Shown in pieces: positions 1 through 10,374 of a stretch of 64,000 bases of DNA; the stretch's first letter is position 1, and the number at the start of each line of letters is the position of its first letter. The translations under genes and the position numbers were made by a program. Origin of the DNA: Pseudomonas japonica (GTDB taxonomy: Bacteria > Pseudomonadota > Gammaproteobacteria > Pseudomonadales > Pseudomonadaceae); assembly GCF_900188455.1 (NCBI RefSeq), contig NZ_FZOL01000001.1:1-64000 (forward strand), in the 5' to 3' direction. Under the pieces are notes generated by a model. It did no database searches and was not told the origin of the DNA. It saw only the letters and a list, made by a program, of their open reading frames with translations.

Positions 1-70
1 GTAGTGAAACGACGCATCGCCGATGGTAGTGTGGAGCTTCTCCATGTGAGAGTAGGTCATCGTCAAGATT
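1..70 (+). rRNA. rrf: 5S ribosomal RNA, 3' part only
   Basis: The first 70 bases match the 3' half of Pseudomonas 5S rRNA as I know it: the GTGAAACGACGCATCGCCGA stretch, then GTGAGAGTAGGTCATCGTCA closing the molecule. The 5' part lies outside the window, so an rrn operon must end here. A terminator follows at once. Confidence 0.93.
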
Positions 71-78
71 CAATTCCG

Positions 79-111
79 AAACCCCTATCTGCTGATGCAG
101 GTAGGGGTTTT
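79..111 (+). terminator. Rho-independent terminator of the rRNA operon
   Basis: AAACCCCTA pairs with TAGGGGTTT, with an inner CTGC/GCAG stem and a short T run. It lies 8 bases after the 5S end and terminates the rrn transcript. Confidence 0.85.
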
Positions 112-220
112 GTCTTTGCTCGATATCATTTTCCTATCGGGTGCGGGCTCTGGTGGCGCTCCCACAAATCAGAGCAAGAGCACTAGAATAGAGCCCGACG
201 CCGTTACTCAGAATTTTCCT

Positions 221-880
221 ATGTCCGACTCTGTTGATTCCCGGCCACTTGCGAACCTGCCGCTGGATGAGCTGGTGGCGTGTCACGAGTGCGACCTGCT
301 GATGCGCAAGCCGGTGCTCAAGCGGGACGAGAAGGCTCATTGCCCGCGCTGTGGCTATGAACTGTATGCCCATCGGCACAACGTAGTGCATCGCAGCCTG
401 GCCCTGGTTCTGGCTGCTCTGATGCTCTACGTCCCAGCGAACTTTCTGCCCATCATGCAGCTCCATTTGTTGGGGCAAAGCGCCAACGATACGGTGTGGG
501 GCGGTGTGCTGGGCTTATATGACTCTGGCATGCGTGGCATCGCGGTGGTGGTGTTCCTCTGCAGCATGGCTATCCCGCTGCTCAAGTTGCTGTGCCAGCT
601 TGCGGTGCTGTTGAGCATTCACTGGAATATCGGCAGGAGCTATGGATTGCTGCTCTATCGTATTTATCACCACCTTCGCGACTGGGGCATGCTCGAGGTC
701 TACTTCATGGGGGTGCTGGTCGCGATCGTCAAGTTGGTGGATCTGGCGGAGCTTAGTCTTGGTCTGGGTCTGTTCTGTTTTATCAGTCTGTTGCTGGTCC
801 AGGTGTGGCTGGAGGTGGTGATGTCGCCCCACCAGATCTGGGTGGCATTGTCGGGAGAAGATCTACGTGCGGGCGATTGA
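221..880 (+). CDS. pqiA: PqiA-family membrane protein, first half-size copy
   Basis: This 219-residue protein belongs to the paraquat-inducible protein A family, the inner-membrane partner of MCE lipid-transport proteins. A zinc-ribbon-like pair, Cys21-x2-Cys24 and Cys41-x2-Cys44, is followed by about four hydrophobic segments, including the family-typical P-A-N-x-L-P-I-M turn near residue 75. E. coli PqiA and LetA/YebS are about 420 residues with two such domains; here each domain is a separate gene. I chose ATG 221 because an in-frame upstream extension to position 95 would run into the rRNA terminator. The next gene overlaps by 14 bases, so the three genes form one operon. Confidence 0.88.
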   Translation: MSDSVDSRPLANLPLDELVACHECDLLMRKPVLKRDEKAHCPRCGYELYAHRHNVVHRSLALVLAALMLYVPANFLPIMQLHLLGQSANDTVWGGVLGLYDSGMRGIAVVVFLCSMAIPLLKLLCQLAVLLSIHWNIGRSYGLLLYRIYHHLRDWGMLEVYFMGVLVAIVKLVDLAELSLGLGLFCFISLLLVQVWLEVVMSPHQIWVALSGEDLRAGD

Positions 881-1490
881 TGCCGGAATCCTGATTTGCT
901 GCGAGTGTCATGAGCTCAACCGGCAAGAGCCTGGCGCCACGGCACAAACCTGTACACGTTGCGGTGCAATCGTGCATGCGCGCCGGCCGAACAGTCTCGT
1001 CCGGACCTGGGCGCTGCTGATCACCGCGGCGATCCTCTACATCCCTGCGAACGTGCTGCCGATCATGACCGTCAGTGCCCTGGGCCAGGGTAGTCCTGAC
1101 ACCATCATGTCCGGTGTCATCACCTTGATGAAGCACGGCATGCTGCCGATTGCCGCGGTGGTGTTCATCGCCAGTATCCTGGTGCCGACCTTCAAGCTGG
1201 TCGGCATCGCCTTGCTGCTCTATTCAGTGCAGCGTCACCAACCCTTGTCCGCTCGCCAGCGTATCCTGATGTACCGCTTCATCGAGTTCATCGGGCGCTG
1301 GTCGATGCTGGACATCTTCGTCATCGCCATTCTCGTGGCGGTGGTGAATTTCGGGCGCATTGCCAGTGTCGAGGCCAATCTGGGGGCTGTCGCCTTTGCC
1401 AGTGTGGTGATACTGACGATGCTCGCAGCAGTAACTTTCGATCCCCGACTGATCTGGGATAACACGGAGTCGGACGACGACCATGAGTGA
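867..1490 (+). CDS. PqiA-family membrane protein, second half-size copy
   Basis: This 207-residue protein starts with GTG, overlapping the end of the previous gene. It has the same fold plan as its neighbour: cysteines at 11/14 and 29/32 forming a ribbon, then a P-A-N-V-L-P-I-M motif and about four membrane segments. With the preceding gene it would rebuild the two-domain PqiA/LetA architecture as a heterodimer (inference). It overlaps the MCE gene by 8 bases, which suggests translational coupling. The role inferred from the family is the inner-membrane part of a lipid conduit to the outer membrane. Confidence 0.87.
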   Translation: MRAIDAGILICCECHELNRQEPGATAQTCTRCGAIVHARRPNSLVRTWALLITAAILYIPANVLPIMTVSALGQGSPDTIMSGVITLMKHGMLPIAAVVFIASILVPTFKLVGIALLLYSVQRHQPLSARQRILMYRFIEFIGRWSMLDIFVIAILVAVVNFGRIASVEANLGAVAFASVVILTMLAAVTFDPRLIWDNTESDDDHE

Positions 1491-3789
1491 TGATTTGCCT
1501 ACGGCGAGAACCCGTCCAGCCTCGAACTGGTCGGCCATCTGGATTTTGCCCCTGATCGCGCTGGTGATCGGTGGCTGGCTTGGCTGGCAAGCCTACCGGG
1601 ATTCCGGTGTGAACATCGAGGTTCGTTTCCAGAGCGGCGAGGGTATCGTCGTCAACAAGACCGAAGTGGTCTACAAGGGCATGCCGGTGGGCAAGGTCAA
1701 GCACCTGGTGCTGGATGCCGAGGGCAGCAATACCGGTGTGATTGCCACCATCGAGATGAATCCCGCGGCGGAACCTCACCTGCTGAGCAATACTCGCTTC
1801 TGGCTGGTCAAGCCCAGTGTGAGCCTGGCCGGTATCACCGGCCTGGAGACCCTGGTTTCCGGTAACTACATCGCGGTCAGTCCCGGCGATGGCGAGCCGA
1901 CCAAACGCTTCGTCGCCTTGCCGGAGGCGCCGCCGCTATCCGATAGCGAGCCGGGCCTCCACGTCACCCTCAAGGCCGATCGACTGGGTTCGCTGAACCG
2001 CGACAGCCCGGTGTTCTACAAGCAGATCCAGGTCGGCCGGGTGAAGAGCTATCGCCTGGCCGAAGATCAGGGCACCGTGGAAATCAAGATCTTCATCGAG
2101 CCGGCCTATGCGTCCCTGGTGCGCAAACACACGCGTTTCTGGAATGCCAGCGGTGTCACTGTCGATGCCAGTCTGTCCGGTGTGAAGGTCCGCAGCGAGT
2201 CGCTGGCCAGTATCGTCGCCGGTGGTATCGCGTTCGCCACTCCGGAGCATCGCAAGGACAGCCCTCCCACTGATCCGAGCCTGCCGTTCCGTCTGTTCGA
2301 GGACTTCGACGCGGCTCAGGCCGGTATCCGGGTGAAGGTCAAGCTAAGCGATTTCGAAGGTCTGCAGGCCGGTCGTACGCCGGTGATGTACAAGGGGATT
2401 CAGGTTGGCACATTGAAGGCCCTGAAGGTCGAATCCGATCTGAACAGCGCCATGGCCGAACTGACCCTCGATCCATTGGCGGAAGACTACCTGGTCCAGG
2501 GCACCCAGTTCTGGGTGGTCAAGCCATCGATTTCCCTGGCCGGCATCACTGGCCTGGAGGCCCTGGTCAAAGGCAACTACATTGCCGTGCGTCCGGGCGA
2601 CAAGGGGGAGGCACCACAGCGCGAGTTCGAAGCCAGGGCCAAGGCGCCACCCCTGGACCTGAAAGCGCCGGGCCTGCATCTGGTGCTGTTCAGTGACAAC
2701 CTTGGTTCCCTGGAGGTCGGCAGTCCGATTCTCTATCGCCAGGTGAAGGTCGGTACCGTGCAGAGCTACCAGTTCTCGCGCAAGCACCAGAAGCGCCTGC
2801 TGATCGGGGTGCATATCGAGCCGGAGTACGCTGGCCTGGTCAACGGTTCCACGCGTTTCTGGAACGCCAGCGGTATCACCCTGACGGGAGGTTTGTCGGG
2901 CATCCAGATCAAGAGTGAATCGTTGCAGAGCCTGATGGCGGGCGGTATTTCCTTCGATACGCCAACGCCGAACGTTGCGCTCAAACGGCGCATTCCGACT
3001 TTCCGTCTGCATGAAAATCAGGAAGCGGCGAACCTCTCGGGCATTCCGATCACTATCAGGGTGGCGGATGCCGATGGCTTGAAAGTGGGAACGCCGATTC
3101 GCTTCAAGGGGCTGGATATCGGCAAGGTGGAAGGCGTCGATCTGAGTGCCGATCTGCAATCCGTGCTGCTCAAGGCACGTATCACGGAGGTTCCGGAACG
3201 CATCGCCCGGGTCGGTACGCAGTTCTGGGTAGTCAAGCCGGCACTGGGGATCGTCAAGACCGAGAACCTGGCGACACTGGTCACCGGTCAGTACCTGGAG
3301 GTGCAGCCCGCCGCGGTCAACAAAGGACCGCAACGTGATTTCACCGCCTTGCCCGAAGCGCCTGAGGTCATTGGTCCACCCGAAGGTCTGGCCTTGACGT
3401 TGAGCGCAGCGCGGCGTGGCTCGATCAAGGCGGGTGTGCCGGTTACCTATCGCGAGATTCCCGTAGGCAAGGTCACCGGCTTCGAGCTGGGGCAGACCGC
3501 CGACCGGGTGCTGATCCATGTCCTGATCGAGCCGCGCTATGCGCCCCTGGTACGTGGCGGTAGCCGCTTCTGGAACAGCAGTGGTTTCGGCTTCGAGTTC
3601 GGTCTGATCAAGGGGGCGACGATCCGCACCGAGTCCCTTGAAACCCTGATCCAGGGCGGTATCGCCTTCGCCACGCCGGATGGCGAGCAGATGGGCAAGC
3701 CGGCGCTGCCGCAACAGACCTTCGCCCTGTTCGACAAGGCGGAGGAGGAGTGGCTGCAATGGGCGCCGAAGATTCCGCTCGGTAAATAG
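1483..3789 (+). CDS. pqiB: MCE-domain intermembrane lipid transport protein (PqiB/LetB type)
   Basis: This 768-residue protein has one N-terminal membrane anchor (about residues 17-37) and then a periplasmic run of six MCE domains starting near residues 44, 156, 280, 396, 520 and 634. Each shows the V-x-Y/F-K/R-x-I/M-x-V/I-G-x-V pattern. PqiB of E. coli has three MCE domains and LetB/YebT seven; six puts this one nearer to LetB in length. Such proteins stack as hexameric rings forming a tunnel for phospholipids. A strong terminator follows directly and there is no lipoprotein gene of the pqiC type behind it, which also fits a LetAB-like rather than a complete PqiABC system. Confidence 0.9.
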   Translation: MSDDLPTARTRPASNWSAIWILPLIALVIGGWLGWQAYRDSGVNIEVRFQSGEGIVVNKTEVVYKGMPVGKVKHLVLDAEGSNTGVIATIEMNPAAEPHLLSNTRFWLVKPSVSLAGITGLETLVSGNYIAVSPGDGEPTKRFVALPEAPPLSDSEPGLHVTLKADRLGSLNRDSPVFYKQIQVGRVKSYRLAEDQGTVEIKIFIEPAYASLVRKHTRFWNASGVTVDASLSGVKVRSESLASIVAGGIAFATPEHRKDSPPTDPSLPFRLFEDFDAAQAGIRVKVKLSDFEGLQAGRTPVMYKGIQVGTLKALKVESDLNSAMAELTLDPLAEDYLVQGTQFWVVKPSISLAGITGLEALVKGNYIAVRPGDKGEAPQREFEARAKAPPLDLKAPGLHLVLFSDNLGSLEVGSPILYRQVKVGTVQSYQFSRKHQKRLLIGVHIEPEYAGLVNGSTRFWNASGITLTGGLSGIQIKSESLQSLMAGGISFDTPTPNVALKRRIPTFRLHENQEAANLSGIPITIRVADADGLKVGTPIRFKGLDIGKVEGVDLSADLQSVLLKARITEVPERIARVGTQFWVVKPALGIVKTENLATLVTGQYLEVQPAAVNKGPQRDFTALPEAPEVIGPPEGLALTLSAARRGSIKAGVPVTYREIPVGKVTGFELGQTADRVLIHVLIEPRYAPLVRGGSRFWNSSGFGFEFGLIKGATIRTESLETLIQGGIAFATPDGEQMGKPALPQQTFALFDKAEEEWLQWAPKIPLGK

Positions 3790-3791
3790 AC

Positions 3792-3824
3792 AAAAGGCCC
3801 GGGTGAGTGATCACCCGGGCCCTT
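3792..3824 (+). terminator. Terminator of the pqi operon
   Basis: An 11-bp perfect GC-rich stem (GGCCCGGGTGA / TCACCCGGGCC) with a GTGA loop lies 6 bases behind the pqiB stop codon. The downstream T run is weak. Confidence 0.8.
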
Positions 3825-3859
3825 GTCCTTGGCGTTGCCGCCAACGAATCGCAACCAAT

Positions 3860-3886
3860 AAAAAACCGACCCTAAGGTCGGTTTTT
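3860..3886 (-). terminator. Terminator of rpsT
   Basis: AAAAACCGACC pairs with GGTCGGTTTTT around a TAA loop. It lies just beyond the rpsT stop codon on the leftward strand and is symmetrical enough to work in both directions. Confidence 0.85.
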
Positions 3887-3904
3887 CAACAACAAGCTTG
3901 TCGC

Positions 3905-4177
3905 TTAGGCAGCAGCTTTCAGCGCCTTGATGTGGCCATTCAGACGGCCTTTATGGCGAGCAGCCTTGTTCTTGTGGATGATACCCTTGTCGGCCATGCG
4001 GTCGATTACAGGTACAGCCAGGATGTAAGCAGCTTGCGCTTTTTCGGCGTCTTTTGCGTCGATGGCTTTGACTACATTCTTGATGTAGGTGCGAACCATG
4101 GAACGCAGGCTGGCGTTGTGGCTGCGACGCTTCTCAGCCTGTTTTGCACGTTTTTTGGCGGAAGGTGAGTTGGCCAC
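3905..4177 (-). CDS. rpsT: 30S ribosomal protein S20
   Basis: This 90-residue basic protein begins [18 protein letters not shown], the standard S20 N-terminus, and has the typical length. It binds 16S rRNA early in assembly of the small subunit. The start codon is GTG with a GAGGAG ribosome-binding site about 8 bases upstream; non-ATG starts are also known for this gene in enterics. It is a single-gene unit divergent from murJ, the usual Pseudomonas arrangement. Confidence 0.98.
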   Translation of the reverse strand: MANSPSAKKRAKQAEKRRSHNASLRSMVRTYIKNVVKAIDAKDAEKAQAAYILAVPVIDRMADKGIIHKNKAARHKGRLNGHIKALKAAA

Positions 4178-4227
4178 CGTCGAGCTCCTCGAAAGACTTG
4201 GTAAATAGCAAACAAAATAGGCCGCGA

Positions 4228-4256
4228 ATCATGCCGATGAGTTGACCGGTTGTCAA
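4228..4256 (-). promoter_or_regulatory. Sigma-70 promoter of rpsT
   Basis: Read leftward, a perfect TTGACA (-35, at 4251-4256) is separated by 17 bases from CATGAT (-10, at 4228-4233), about 50 bases upstream of the rpsT start codon. Confidence 0.62.
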
Positions 4257-4430
4257 GGCCATGGACGGGGTTCCGCCCAGTGGTCAATCTCTCCATCGGG
4301 ATGATTCCCTTCTGGTGCACGACCTGTAAACTCGGGAGCTTTTGCGCTGCCTGTTTTGCGCGGCGCGCATTATTGCATATCCGGATGACATTCGGCCTGC
4401 ACTTCATCCCAACGGCGTGAAAAACTTTCG

Positions 4431-5969
4431 ATGAATCTCCTCAAATCCCTGGCTGCGGTCAGCTCCATCACCATGGTGTCGCGGGTGTTGGGTTTCGTCC
4501 GTGACACCATCCTGGCGCGGATTTTCGGTGCCGGAGTCGCCACCGACGCCTTCTTCATCGCCTTCAAGCTGCCCAACCTGTTGCGACGGATCTTCGCCGA
4601 AGGCGCGTTTTCCCAGGCGTTCGTGCCAATCCTCGCCGAATACAAGACCCAGCAAGGCGAGGAGGCCACCCGCACGTTCATCGCCTACGTTTCCGGCCTG
4701 CTGACCCTGGTCCTGGCGCTGGTCACCGCCCTGGGCGTGCTGGCCGCGCCATGGATTGTCTGGGCCACGGCGCCGGGTTTTGTCGACAGCGAGGAGAAAT
4801 TCCAGCTGACCACCGACCTGCTGCGGGTGACCTTTCCTTATATATTGCTGATTTCGCTGTCGTCCCTGGCCGGCGCCATCCTCAATACTTGGAACCGCTT
4901 CTCGGTCCCGGCCTTCGTGCCGACCCTGCTCAACGTTGCGATGATCTTCTTCGCGCTGTTCCTGACCCCGTACTTCGATCCGCCGGTGATGGCCCTGGGT
5001 TGGGCCGTGCTGGCGGGCGGTCTGCTGCAGTTGCTGTATCAACTGCCGCACCTGAAGAAAATCGGCATGCTCGTGCTGCCGCGGGTGAACCTGCGCGACA
5101 CCGGGGTCTGGCGAGTCCTGAAACAGATGCTGCCGGCGATTCTCGGGGTTTCGGTCAGTCAGATCTCGTTGATCATCAACACCATCTTCGCGTCGTTCCT
5201 GGTGGCCGGTTCGGTGTCCTGGATGTATTACGCCGACCGCCTGATGGAGCTGCCATCCGGGGTGCTCGGTGTGGCACTGGGGACCATCCTCCTGCCGACC
5301 CTGGCCAAGACCTACGCCAACAAGGATCGCCAGCAGTATTCGCAGATTCTCGATTGGGGCCTGCGCCTGTGCTTTCTCCTGGTGCTGCCGTGTTCCCTGG
5401 CCCTGGCGATCCTCTCCGAACCGTTGACCGTGGCGCTGTTCCAGTACGGCAAGTTCAGTGCCTTCGACGCGCAGATGACCCAGCGTGCGCTGATCGCCTA
5501 CTCGGTGGGCCTGCTCGGCATCATCATGGTCAAGGTCCTGGCGCCCGGCTTCTATGCCCAGCAGAACATCCGCACCCCGGTGAAGATCGCCATCTTCACC
5601 CTGGTTTCCACGCAATTGCTCAACCTGGTTTTCATCGGCCCTCTGCAGCACGCCGGCCTGGCCCTGGCGATCAGTGTCGGGGCCTGCCTGAATGCCGGGT
5701 TGTTGTTCTGGAAGCTGCGCCAACAACACCTGTTCGAGCCACAACCGGGCTGGACCGGCTTCCTGGTCAAGCTGGTGGTCGCGGTATTGCTGATGTCCGC
5801 CGTGCTGCTGGTCGGCATGCATTTCATGCCGCCCTGGGAGGACGGGCAGATGCTGATGCGCTTCCTGCGCCTCGGCGCACTGATTGCCGCCGGCGTCGTG
5901 ACCTATTTCGGCAGCCTGTTCCTGTTCGGCTTCCGCCCCCGGGACTTCGCCCGCAAGGCGCTGCACTGA
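4431..5969 (+). CDS. murJ: Lipid II flippase MurJ
   Basis: This 512-residue polytopic membrane protein starts [22 protein letters not shown], the classic MurJ/MviN opening. It carries the conserved [12 protein letters not shown] segment and the [20 protein letters not shown] loop. About 14 transmembrane helices are expected. It flips undecaprenyl-linked peptidoglycan precursor across the inner membrane and belongs to the MOP exporter superfamily. Position between rpsT and ribF is conserved in Pseudomonas. Length and motifs look intact. Confidence 0.97.
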   Translation: MNLLKSLAAVSSITMVSRVLGFVRDTILARIFGAGVATDAFFIAFKLPNLLRRIFAEGAFSQAFVPILAEYKTQQGEEATRTFIAYVSGLLTLVLALVTALGVLAAPWIVWATAPGFVDSEEKFQLTTDLLRVTFPYILLISLSSLAGAILNTWNRFSVPAFVPTLLNVAMIFFALFLTPYFDPPVMALGWAVLAGGLLQLLYQLPHLKKIGMLVLPRVNLRDTGVWRVLKQMLPAILGVSVSQISLIINTIFASFLVAGSVSWMYYADRLMELPSGVLGVALGTILLPTLAKTYANKDRQQYSQILDWGLRLCFLLVLPCSLALAILSEPLTVALFQYGKFSAFDAQMTQRALIAYSVGLLGIIMVKVLAPGFYAQQNIRTPVKIAIFTLVSTQLLNLVFIGPLQHAGLALAISVGACLNAGLLFWKLRQQHLFEPQPGWTGFLVKLVVAVLLMSAVLLVGMHFMPPWEDGQMLMRFLRLGALIAAGVVTYFGSLFLFGFRPRDFARKALH

Positions 5970-6053
5970 CGGACGGCGCGGGCCGGGCGTCGGTTTTGCA
6001 CAATCGACGTCCCGGCATCGCGCTGTTGCCTGTCGTCAGCGCCCGGGTGTGGT

Positions 6054-6059
6054 TATAAT
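6054..6059 (+). promoter_or_regulatory. Probable -10 element upstream of ribF
   Basis: A perfect TATAAT lies 28 bases before the chosen ribF start. At 17 bases' spacing there is only TGTCGT, a weak -35. The element argues against an in-frame GTG at 6049 as start codon. Confidence 0.5.
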
Positions 6060-6087
6060 CGACCACTTTATGAGCAAGAAGCGCGTT

Positions 6088-7038
6088 ATGCAGCTGGTTC
6101 GAGGCCTTCAAAACCTTCGCCCCCGGCACCGGGGCTGCGTTGCTACTATCGGCAACTTCGACGGAGTTCACCGCGGTCACCAGGCTATCCTGGCGCGTCT
6201 GCGTGAACGAGCGGCGGAGCTGGGCGTGCCCAGCTGCGTGGTGATTTTCGAACCACAGCCGCGCGAGTATTTCGCCCCGCAAAGCGCTCCGGCCCGACTT
6301 GCGCGCCTGCGTGACAAGGTCGCCCTGCTGGCCGCAGAAGGCGTCGACCGGGTCCTGTGCCTGGCGTTCAACCAGCGGTTGAGCAAGCTCAGCGCCGACG
6401 AGTTCGTCGAGACCATTCTGGTCGACGGCCTCGGCGTGAAGCACCTCGAAGTGGGCGACGACTTCCGTTTCGGCTGCGACCGCCTGGGTGACTTCGCCTT
6501 CCTGCAGAACGCCGGCCAGCGCCACGGCTTTACCGTGGAAGCGGCGCAGACCGTCGAGCTGGATGGTCTGCGGGTCAGCAGCACCCAGGTCCGCGATGCC
6601 CTGGCCGCCGCGGATTTCGCCCTGGCCGAGCGTCTGCTGGGGCGGCCGTTCCGCATCCGCGGGCGGGTTCTGCACGGCCAGAAGCTGGCCCGGCAGTTGG
6701 GTACGCCGACCGCCAACGTACAACTCAAGCGCCGCCGCGTGCCGCTGAGCGGGGTCTACCTGGTCAGTGCGCAGGTCGATGGCAAGGTGTGGCCAGGTGT
6801 CGCCAACATCGGCGTGCGCCCGACCGTTGCCGGCGACGGCAGCGCTCACCTGGAAGTGCATTTGCTGGATTTCGCCGGTGATCTGTATGGCCGGCGCCTG
6901 ACGGTGGAATTCCACCACAAGCTGCGCGACGAGCAGCGCTTCGCCTCCCTGGAGGCGCTCAAGTCGGCGATCGATGCGGATATCGCCGCCGCACGTGCCC
7001 ATTGGCACGCTCAACCGCTAACGAAGAGCCTGAAATGA
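6088..7038 (+). CDS. ribF: Bifunctional riboflavin kinase / FAD synthetase
   Basis: This 316-residue enzyme turns riboflavin into FMN and then FAD. The N-terminal FAD-synthetase half has the nucleotidyltransferase motif [10 protein letters not shown] near residue 24 and the S-S-T-Q-V-R segment. The C-terminal kinase half has G-T-P-T-A-N-V. I use ATG 6088 ([12 protein letters not shown]...), the start usual in Pseudomonas, rather than upstream in-frame codons that overlap the promoter. The stop codon overlaps the ileS start (ATGA), so the two are translationally coupled. Confidence 0.97.
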   Translation: MQLVRGLQNLRPRHRGCVATIGNFDGVHRGHQAILARLRERAAELGVPSCVVIFEPQPREYFAPQSAPARLARLRDKVALLAAEGVDRVLCLAFNQRLSKLSADEFVETILVDGLGVKHLEVGDDFRFGCDRLGDFAFLQNAGQRHGFTVEAAQTVELDGLRVSSTQVRDALAAADFALAERLLGRPFRIRGRVLHGQKLARQLGTPTANVQLKRRRVPLSGVYLVSAQVDGKVWPGVANIGVRPTVAGDGSAHLEVHLLDFAGDLYGRRLTVEFHHKLRDEQRFASLEALKSAIDADIAAARAHWHAQPLTKSLK

Positions 7039-9866
7039 CCGACTATAAAGCCACGCTAAACCTTCCGGACACCGCCTTCCCGATGAAGGCCGGCCTGCCA
7101 CAGCGCGAACCGCAGATCCTGCAGCGCTGGGACAGTATTGGCCTGTACCAGAAGCTGCGCGAAATTGGCAAGGATCGTCCGAAGTTCGTCCTGCACGACG
7201 GCCCGCCCTATGCCAACGGCAAGATTCATATCGGTCATGCGCTCAACAAGATTCTCAAGGACATGATCGTCCGTTCCAAGACCCTGTCCGGTTTCGACGC
7301 TCCGTACGTCCCGGGCTGGGACTGCCACGGCCTGCCGATCGAGCACAAGGTCGAGGTCACCCACGGCAAGCACCTGACCGCGGACAAGACCCGCGAACTG
7401 TGCCGCGCCTATGCCGCCGAGCAGATCGAAGGGCAGAAGGCCGAGTTCATCCGCCTGGGCGTGCTGGGTGAGTGGGACAACCCGTACAAGACCATGAGCT
7501 TCGCCAACGAGGCTGGCGAGATCCGCGCCCTGGCCGAGATGGTCAAGCACGGCTTCGTGTTCAAGGGGCTGAAGCCGGTCAACTGGTGTTTCGATTGCGG
7601 TTCGGCGCTGGCCGAGGCCGAAGTCGAATACGCCGACAAGAAATCCCAGGCCATCGACGTGGCCTTCAAGGTCGTCGACGAAGACAAGCTGGCTGCCGCG
7701 TTCGGCCTGTCGGCGCTGGCCAAGCCAGCGGCCATCGTGATCTGGACCACCACCCCGTGGACCATTCCGGCCAACCAGGCGCTGAACATCCATCCGGAGT
7801 TCGCCTACGCCCTGGTCGACGTCGGCGACAAACTGCTGATCCTCGCCGAGGAACTGGTCGAGTCCTGCCTGAAACGCTTCTCGCTGGAAGGTTCGGTGAT
7901 CGCCACCGCGCCGGGCTCGGCCCTGGAACTGATCAACTTCCGCCACCCGCTGTACGACCGCCTGTCGCCGGTCTACCTGGCCGACTACGTCGAGCTGGGC
8001 GCCGGTACCGGTGTGGTCCACTCCGCACCTGCCTATGGCGAGGACGACTTCGTCACCTGCAAGCGCTATGGCATGGTCAACGACGACATCCTGACCCCGG
8101 TGCAGAGCAACGGTGTCTATGTCGATTCGCTGGAGTTCTTCGGCGGCCAGTTCATCTGGAAAGCCAACCCGCATATCGTCGAGAAGCTGACCGAAGTCGG
8201 CGCGCTGATGTTCACCGAGACCATCAGCCACAGCTACATGCACTGCTGGCGCCACAAGACCCCGCTGATCTACCGCGCTACCGCGCAGTGGTTCGTCGGT
8301 ATGGACAAGCAGCCGGACAACGGCGATACCCTGCGCGAACGCGCGCTGAAAGCCATCGAAGAGACCAAGTTCGTCCCGGCCTGGGGCCAGGCGCGTCTGC
8401 ACTCGATGATCGCCAATCGTCCCGACTGGTGCATTTCGCGTCAGCGCAACTGGGGTGTGCCGATTCCGTTTTTCCTCAACAAACAGACCGGCGAGCTGCA
8501 CCCGCGCACCGTCGAGCTGATGGAAGCAGTGGCCAAGCGCGTCGAGCAGGAAGGCATCGAAGCCTGGTTCAAGATGGACGCCGCCGAGCTGCTCGGTGAC
8601 GAAGCCGCGCAGTACGACAAGATCGCCGACACCCTCGACGTCTGGTTCGACTCCGGTACCACCCACTGGCACGTACTGCGTGGCTCGCACAGCATCGGTC
8701 ACGAGACCGGCCCGCGCGCCGACCTGTACCTGGAAGGCTCCGACCAGCACCGCGGCTGGTTCCACTCGTCGCTGCTGACCGGTTGCGCCATCGACAACCA
8801 CGCGCCGTATCGCGAGCTGCTGACCCACGGTTTCACCGTCGACGAAAACGGTCGCAAGATGTCCAAGTCGCTGGGCAACACCATCGAGCCGCAGAAGGTC
8901 AACGACACCCTGGGTGCCGACATCCTGCGCCTGTGGGTCTCCGCCACCGACTATTCCGGCGAGATGGCGGTGTCCGAGCAGATCCTTCAGCGCAGCGCCG
9001 ATGCCTATCGCCGCATCCGCAATACCGCGCGCTTCCTGCTGTCCAACCTGTCCGGTTTCGACCCGGCTCGCGACCTGCTGCCGGCCGACGACATGCTGGC
9101 CCTGGACCGCTGGGCCGTCGACCGTACTCTGCTGCTGCAGCGCGAGCTGGAAGAGCACTACGGCGAATACCGCTTCTGGAACGTCTACTCGAAGATCCAC
9201 AACTTCTGCGTGCAGGAGCTGGGCGGTTTCTACCTGGACATCATCAAGGACCGTCAGTACACCACCGGCGCCAACAGCGTCGCGCGGCGCTCCTGCCAGA
9301 CCGCGCTCTACCATATCGCCGAGGCGCTGGTGCGCTGGATCGCGCCGATCCTGGCATTCACCGCCGACGAGCTGTGGCAGTACCTGCCGGGCGAGCGCAA
9401 CGAGTCGGTGATGCTCAACACCTGGTACCAGGGCCTGAGCGAGCTGCCGGAAGGCACCGAGCTGGATCGCGCCTACTGGGATCGCGTGATGGCGGTGAAG
9501 GCGGCGGTCAACAAGGAACTGGAGAACCAGCGTTCGGCCAAGGCCATCGGTGGCAACCTGCAGGCCGAAGTGACCCTGTTCGCCGACGAGGCTCTGGGCA
9601 ACGACCTGGGCAAGCTGGGCAACGAGCTGCGCTTCGTGCTGATCACCTCGGCCGCCAGCGTCGCACCGTTCGTCGAAGCGCCGGCCGATGCCGTGGTCAC
9701 CGAAGTGGCTGGCCTCAAGCTGAAGGTGGTCAAGTCCGGTCACGCCAAGTGCGGTCGCTGCTGGCACTTCCGCGCCGATGTCGGCGTAAACCCGGAGCAT
9801 CCGGAAATCTGCGAACGCTGTGTCGACAACATCAGTGGCAGCGGCGAGGTGCGTCACTATGCCTAA
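7035..9866 (+). CDS. ileS: Isoleucyl-tRNA synthetase
   Basis: This 943-residue class I aminoacyl-tRNA synthetase shows HIGH at residues 65-68, KMSKS at 608-612, an editing domain between, and a C-terminal zinc finger with C-G-R-C and C-E-R-C. It charges tRNA-Ile. ATG 7035 overlaps the ribF stop; a GTG 33 bases upstream is in frame but lies inside ribF and extends past the normal N-terminus. It overlaps lspA by 8 bases, and ileS-lspA coupling is common in Proteobacteria. A mupirocin-resistant IleS2 type is unlikely from the N-terminus, though I could not test this. Confidence 0.98.
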   Translation: MTDYKATLNLPDTAFPMKAGLPQREPQILQRWDSIGLYQKLREIGKDRPKFVLHDGPPYANGKIHIGHALNKILKDMIVRSKTLSGFDAPYVPGWDCHGLPIEHKVEVTHGKHLTADKTRELCRAYAAEQIEGQKAEFIRLGVLGEWDNPYKTMSFANEAGEIRALAEMVKHGFVFKGLKPVNWCFDCGSALAEAEVEYADKKSQAIDVAFKVVDEDKLAAAFGLSALAKPAAIVIWTTTPWTIPANQALNIHPEFAYALVDVGDKLLILAEELVESCLKRFSLEGSVIATAPGSALELINFRHPLYDRLSPVYLADYVELGAGTGVVHSAPAYGEDDFVTCKRYGMVNDDILTPVQSNGVYVDSLEFFGGQFIWKANPHIVEKLTEVGALMFTETISHSYMHCWRHKTPLIYRATAQWFVGMDKQPDNGDTLRERALKAIEETKFVPAWGQARLHSMIANRPDWCISRQRNWGVPIPFFLNKQTGELHPRTVELMEAVAKRVEQEGIEAWFKMDAAELLGDEAAQYDKIADTLDVWFDSGTTHWHVLRGSHSIGHETGPRADLYLEGSDQHRGWFHSSLLTGCAIDNHAPYRELLTHGFTVDENGRKMSKSLGNTIEPQKVNDTLGADILRLWVSATDYSGEMAVSEQILQRSADAYRRIRNTARFLLSNLSGFDPARDLLPADDMLALDRWAVDRTLLLQRELEEHYGEYRFWNVYSKIHNFCVQELGGFYLDIIKDRQYTTGANSVARRSCQTALYHIAEALVRWIAPILAFTADELWQYLPGERNESVMLNTWYQGLSELPEGTELDRAYWDRVMAVKAAVNKELENQRSAKAIGGNLQAEVTLFADEALGNDLGKLGNELRFVLITSAASVAPFVEAPADAVVTEVAGLKLKVVKSGHAKCGRCWHFRADVGVNPEHPEICERCVDNISGSGEVRHYA

Positions 9867-10374
9867 TGTGGCTGCGGGGCGTTTCGGACGCCTTGCCTGG
9901 CTGTGGCTGAGCCTGCTGGTCCTGGTCCTCGACCAGGCCAGCAAGTTCTACTTCGAAGGTTCGCTGAGCCTGTACCAGCAGATCGTGGTCATTCCCGACT
10001 ACTTCAGCTGGACCCTGGCCTACAACACCGGCGCTGCTTTCAGCTTCCTCGCTGACAGCTCCGGCTGGCAGCGCTGGCTGTTTGCCCTGATCGCCCTGGT
10101 GGTCAGCGTGGTGCTGGTGGTCTGGCTCAAGCGCCTGGGTCGCAACGAAACCTGGCTGGCCGTTGCGCTGGCCCTGGTCCTCGGCGGCGCCCTGGGCAAT
10201 CTGTACGACCGTATCGTGCTCGGCCACGTGATCGATTTCATCCTCGTTCACTGGCAGAACCGCTGGTACTTCCCGGCCTTCAACCTGGCCGACAGCGCCA
10301 TCACCGTCGGTGCGGTGATGCTCGCGCTGGATATGTTCAAGAGCAACAAGTCCGGAGAAACTGTCCATGAGTGA
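9859..10374 (+). CDS. lspA: Lipoprotein signal peptidase (SPase II)
   Basis: This 171-residue inner-membrane aspartic protease removes the signal peptide of prolipoproteins after lipid attachment. Four membrane segments are seen, with the family blocks [20 protein letters not shown] and F-N-L-A-D-S-A-I; the Asp residues of the last two are the catalytic pair. ATG 9859 overlaps the ileS end, and the stop overlaps fkpB. The bamD product in this window is one of its likely substrates. Confidence 0.97.
   Translation: MPNVAAGRFGRLAWLWLSLLVLVLDQASKFYFEGSLSLYQQIVVIPDYFSWTLAYNTGAAFSFLADSSGWQRWLFALIALVVSVVLVVWLKRLGRNETWLAVALALVLGGALGNLYDRIVLGHVIDFILVHWQNRWYFPAFNLADSAITVGAVMLALDMFKSNKSGETVHE

Noticed and set aside
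95..220. Upstream extension of the first PqiA protein to position 95
   Set aside because: The extra 42 codons overlap the rRNA terminator and are not part of the family N-terminus.
7056..9944. A 962-codon minus-strand frame opposite ileS
   Set aside because: Full overlap with a clear ileS; the translation has no recognisable domain and reflects GC-rich codon bias.
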